The translations under genes were made by a program, and so were the position numbers. Positions 62,230-64,000 of a stretch of 64,000 bases of DNA are shown here, one piece after another. The stretch is from Buttiauxella gaviniae ATCC 51604. Lineage in GTDB: Bacteria > Pseudomonadota > Gammaproteobacteria > Enterobacterales > Enterobacteriaceae. A model generated the notes under the pieces. That model made no database searches and was not told where the DNA came from. It was given only the letters and a program-made list of their open reading frames with translations. The stretch lies in contig NZ_LXEP01000031.1 of assembly GCF_001654835.1 (NCBI RefSeq), forward strand, positions 429,487-493,486, given 5' to 3'. Positions within the stretch are counted from its first letter, which is position 1; each line of letters opens with the position of its first letter.

Positions 62230-63858
62230 ATGAAAGCAAATAACCACATCACAATTATCAGATCGTTTGTCGCTATTGGCGTAGCGTGTGCAATTTCTGG
62301 AGCCTGGGCTGCCAATGTGCCAGCAGGAACAGAGTTGGCAGCAAAACAGGAATTAGTTCGTAACAACGGCAGCGAGCCCGCCTCGCTTGATCCTCATAAA
62401 GTCGAAAGCAGTGTTGAGTCGAGTATTATCAGTGACTTTTTTGAAGGTTTGGTAGAAGTACGCAACGATGGTTCGATTGAACCAAGGCTTGCTGAAAAAT
62501 GGGAACAGAAAAGCAGTACGGTTTGGGTTTTCCATCTTCGCCCTGACATTAAATGGTCCAATGGAGAGCCGATCACCGCAGAAGATGTAGTCTGGAGTTG
62601 GCAGCGTCTGGTTGACCCCAAAATAGGATCACCTTATGCGAGCTATCTCGGCAATATGCATGTTGAAAATGCGGCAGATATTGCGGAAGGGAAAAAATCC
62701 CCTGATACGTTAGGCGTTAAAGCGTTAGATGATTCGACTCTGCAAGTGACGCTAACTCAACCTACCGCTGCATTCCTCGCGATGCTTGCACACACCTCGC
62801 TGGTGGTTGTTGATAAAGCAGTCGTAGAAAAGTTCGGCGACAAATGGACACAGCCCGCGAATTTTGTGAGTAGTGGGCCATACACACTTTCTGATTGGGT
62901 GGTAAACGAAAAAGTCATTGGGGTGCGTAACAAAAACTATTGGGACGATAGCCACACCGTTATTAATAAAGTGACTTACTTACCCATTGCTTCCGAAACT
63001 GCCGATATCAATCGCTATAAATCAGGTGAAATAGATATTGTTTTAACCGTCCCACAGACACAGTTTGCTTCATTAAAAAAATCTATTCCGGATCAGGTCC
63101 ATGTGACACCGAAGCTTGCAACCTACTACTACCAGTTCAATACAACCAAAGCTCCATTTAATGATCCGCGCGTTCGCCGGGCGCTCAATATGGCGTTGGA
63201 TAAAGACATTATCGCTGAGAAAGTATTAGGTCAGGGGCAGATCCCTGCCTGGGTTATCAGTCAGAAAAACATCGGTGGTGTCGAACTAAAATCTCCTGAC
63301 TATGCGTCCTGGAGCCATGAAAAGCGTGTAACTGAAGCCAAAAGACTACTGGAAGAGGCTGGATTTAATGCGTCTCACCCATTGAGTTTTAATCTGTTGT
63401 ACAACACCTCTGAATCACATCAGCGCATTGCGATTGCGGCCAGTTCAATGTGGAAGAAAAATCTGGGTGTTGAAGCGAAGTTGCAAAATCAGGAATGGAA
63501 AACGATGCTTGATACCATGCACAACGGGACTTTTGACGTGGTGCGCTATGCGTGGATTGCTGATTACGACGATGCGGCGACGTTCCTGAATAACTTCCGT
63601 ACAGGCGATAGTGAAAACACCTCGAAGTACAGCAATGCTGCTTTTGATGACGCTCTGAAAAATGCAGCGAAGGCAGACAACGTTGCCCAGCGCGGCAAGT
63701 TCTACCAACAGGCCGAGGATAAATTGGCGGAAGATGTGCCAGCGATTCCCGTTTATCACTATGTTTTAGTCCAGTTAGTGAAACCTTATGTTGGTGGATA
63801 CGCGCCAAATAATCTTGGTTTCTACTACACCAAAGATATGTTTATCAAAAAACACTAG
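62230..63858 (+). CDS. OppA/MppA-like periplasmic oligopeptide-binding protein
   Basis: A family 5 extracellular solute-binding protein. The ATG at 62230, with AAGG eight bases upstream, gives 542 residues with a signal peptide (MKANNHITIIRSFVAIGVAC in part, cut after GAWA). Hallmarks: EPASLDPHKVESS (about 50), GSIEPRLAEKWE, VFHLRPDIKWSNGEPITAEDVVWSW in part, and RVRRALNMALDKD. It resembles OppA or MppA. An in-frame ATG at 62143 would bury the signal. No permease or ATPase gene lies next to it in the window, and a hairpin follows its stop, so it is probably monocistronic and serves a transporter encoded elsewhere. E. coli has serT and hya genes at this place. Confidence 0.9.
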   Translation: MKANNHITIIRSFVAIGVACAISGAWAANVPAGTELAAKQELVRNNGSEPASLDPHKVESSVESSIISDFFEGLVEVRNDGSIEPRLAEKWEQKSSTVWVFHLRPDIKWSNGEPITAEDVVWSWQRLVDPKIGSPYASYLGNMHVENAADIAEGKKSPDTLGVKALDDSTLQVTLTQPTAAFLAMLAHTSLVVVDKAVVEKFGDKWTQPANFVSSGPYTLSDWVVNEKVIGVRNKNYWDDSHTVINKVTYLPIASETADINRYKSGEIDIVLTVPQTQFASLKKSIPDQVHVTPKLATYYYQFNTTKAPFNDPRVRRALNMALDKDIIAEKVLGQGQIPAWVISQKNIGGVELKSPDYASWSHEKRVTEAKRLLEEAGFNASHPLSFNLLYNTSESHQRIAIAASSMWKKNLGVEAKLQNQEWKTMLDTMHNGTFDVVRYAWIADYDDAATFLNNFRTGDSENTSKYSNAAFDDALKNAAKADNVAQRGKFYQQAEDKLAEDVPAIPVYHYVLVQLVKPYVGGYAPNNLGFYYTKDMFIKKH

Positions 63859-63867
63859 GGCGCATTT

Positions 63868-63893
63868 CATTGTGGGCGGCTAAACCCACAATG
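63868..63893 (+). terminator. Probable terminator after the OppA-like gene
   Basis: Perfect nine-pair stem CATTGTGGG / CCCACAATG with an eight-base loop, ten bases past the stop, followed by ATTTCT. The second arm contains the ATG of the possible next gene. Confidence 0.65.
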
Positions 63894-64000
63894 ATTTCTG
63901 CTATTAAACCAATCAAATTGTTGGAGTTTTGCCCAAACAATACCGAATTGGTGATTAATCAGGCGAACGAACAAAATCGTGCTTTACATGAAGTATGGGG
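63891..64000 (+). CDS. Possible start of a further gene, cut by window end
   Basis: From ATG at 63891 the frame stays open to the edge (36 codons, beginning MISAIKPIKLLEFCPNNTEL). Composition looks coding, but there is no good ribosome site, the ATG is inside the hairpin arm above, and the product is not recognised. Confidence 0.35.
   Translation, partial: MISAIKPIKLLEFCPNNTELVINQANEQNRALHEVW

Noticed and set aside
1..64000. CRISPR arrays, IS elements with transposase genes, rRNA operons
   Set aside because: Reading through, I found no regularly spaced repeats with spacers, no transposase frame and no rRNA sequence; the only dispersed repeats noticed are REP and ERIC.

Overview
The window is the chromosome of a member of the Enterobacteriaceae, close to Escherichia coli but not E. 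coli itself. Gene order from ycaQ to yccA (the E. coli 20.5-22 min region) is kept almost gene for gene: ycaQ-ycaR-kdsB, ycbJ/elyC, cmoM-mukFEB, ldtD, mepK, gloC, aspC, ompF, asnS, pncB, pepN, ssuEADCB, pyrD, zapC, ycbX, rlmL, uup, pqiABC, rmf, fabA, lonH, matP, ompA, sulA, sxy, yccS, yccF, helD, mgsA, csgI, yccU, hspQ, rlmI, yccX, tusE, yccA. Protein lengths match the E. coli products closely. Differences in sequence and the ERIC copies suggest a genus such as Buttiauxella or Kluyvera; I cannot fix the genus from sequence alone.

Layout. 1-3.4 kb: DNA repair (ycaQ), KDO activation (kdsB), envelope (elyC). 3.5-10.8 kb: cmoM with the MukBEF condensin. 10.9-14.2 kb: peptidoglycan LD-transpeptidase ldtD, endopeptidase mepK, glyoxalase gloC. 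14.3-20.1 kb, mostly minus strand: aspC, porin ompF with its conserved OmpR/MicF-type leader, asnS, pncB. 20.4-27.5 kb: pepN, a REP element, and the alkanesulfonate operon ssuEADCB interrupted by an ERIC element. 27.7-38.2 kb: pyrD, zapC, ycbX, rlmL, uup, pqiABC. 38.4-51.6 kb: rmf (55 codons), a second ERIC, fabA, lonH, matP, ompA, sulA (LexA box), sxy and the yccS-hspQ block.

52.8-60.5 kb is the unusual part: a 7.7 kb integrative element inserted in the 5' end of rlmI. Both ends carry the 12-bp core TAACACTAAACG. Joining the outer flanks across one core rebuilds an rlmI start reading MSVRLVLTKG, as in E. coli. In the integrated state the element supplies a new ATG, a Shine-Dalgarno sequence and about 16 codons, so rlmI stays open with a longer N-terminus. 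The element carries a large serine integrase, an inovirus-Gp2-like protein with HUH-type replication motifs behind three 15-bp iterons, a small serine resolvase with a candidate res site, a Ner-type regulator divergent from a CI/S24-type repressor that lacks the catalytic serine, and four uncharacterised small genes, two of them membrane-anchored (zinc-ribbon and OB-fold). No capsid, Zot, relaxase or type IV secretion gene is visible. It looks like an integrative plasmid or phage satellite with its own immunity switch.

60.6-64 kb returns to the backbone (yccX, tusE, yccA), followed by an OppA-like periplasmic binding protein that is not at this place in E. coli, and the first codons of a possible further gene cut by the window edge.
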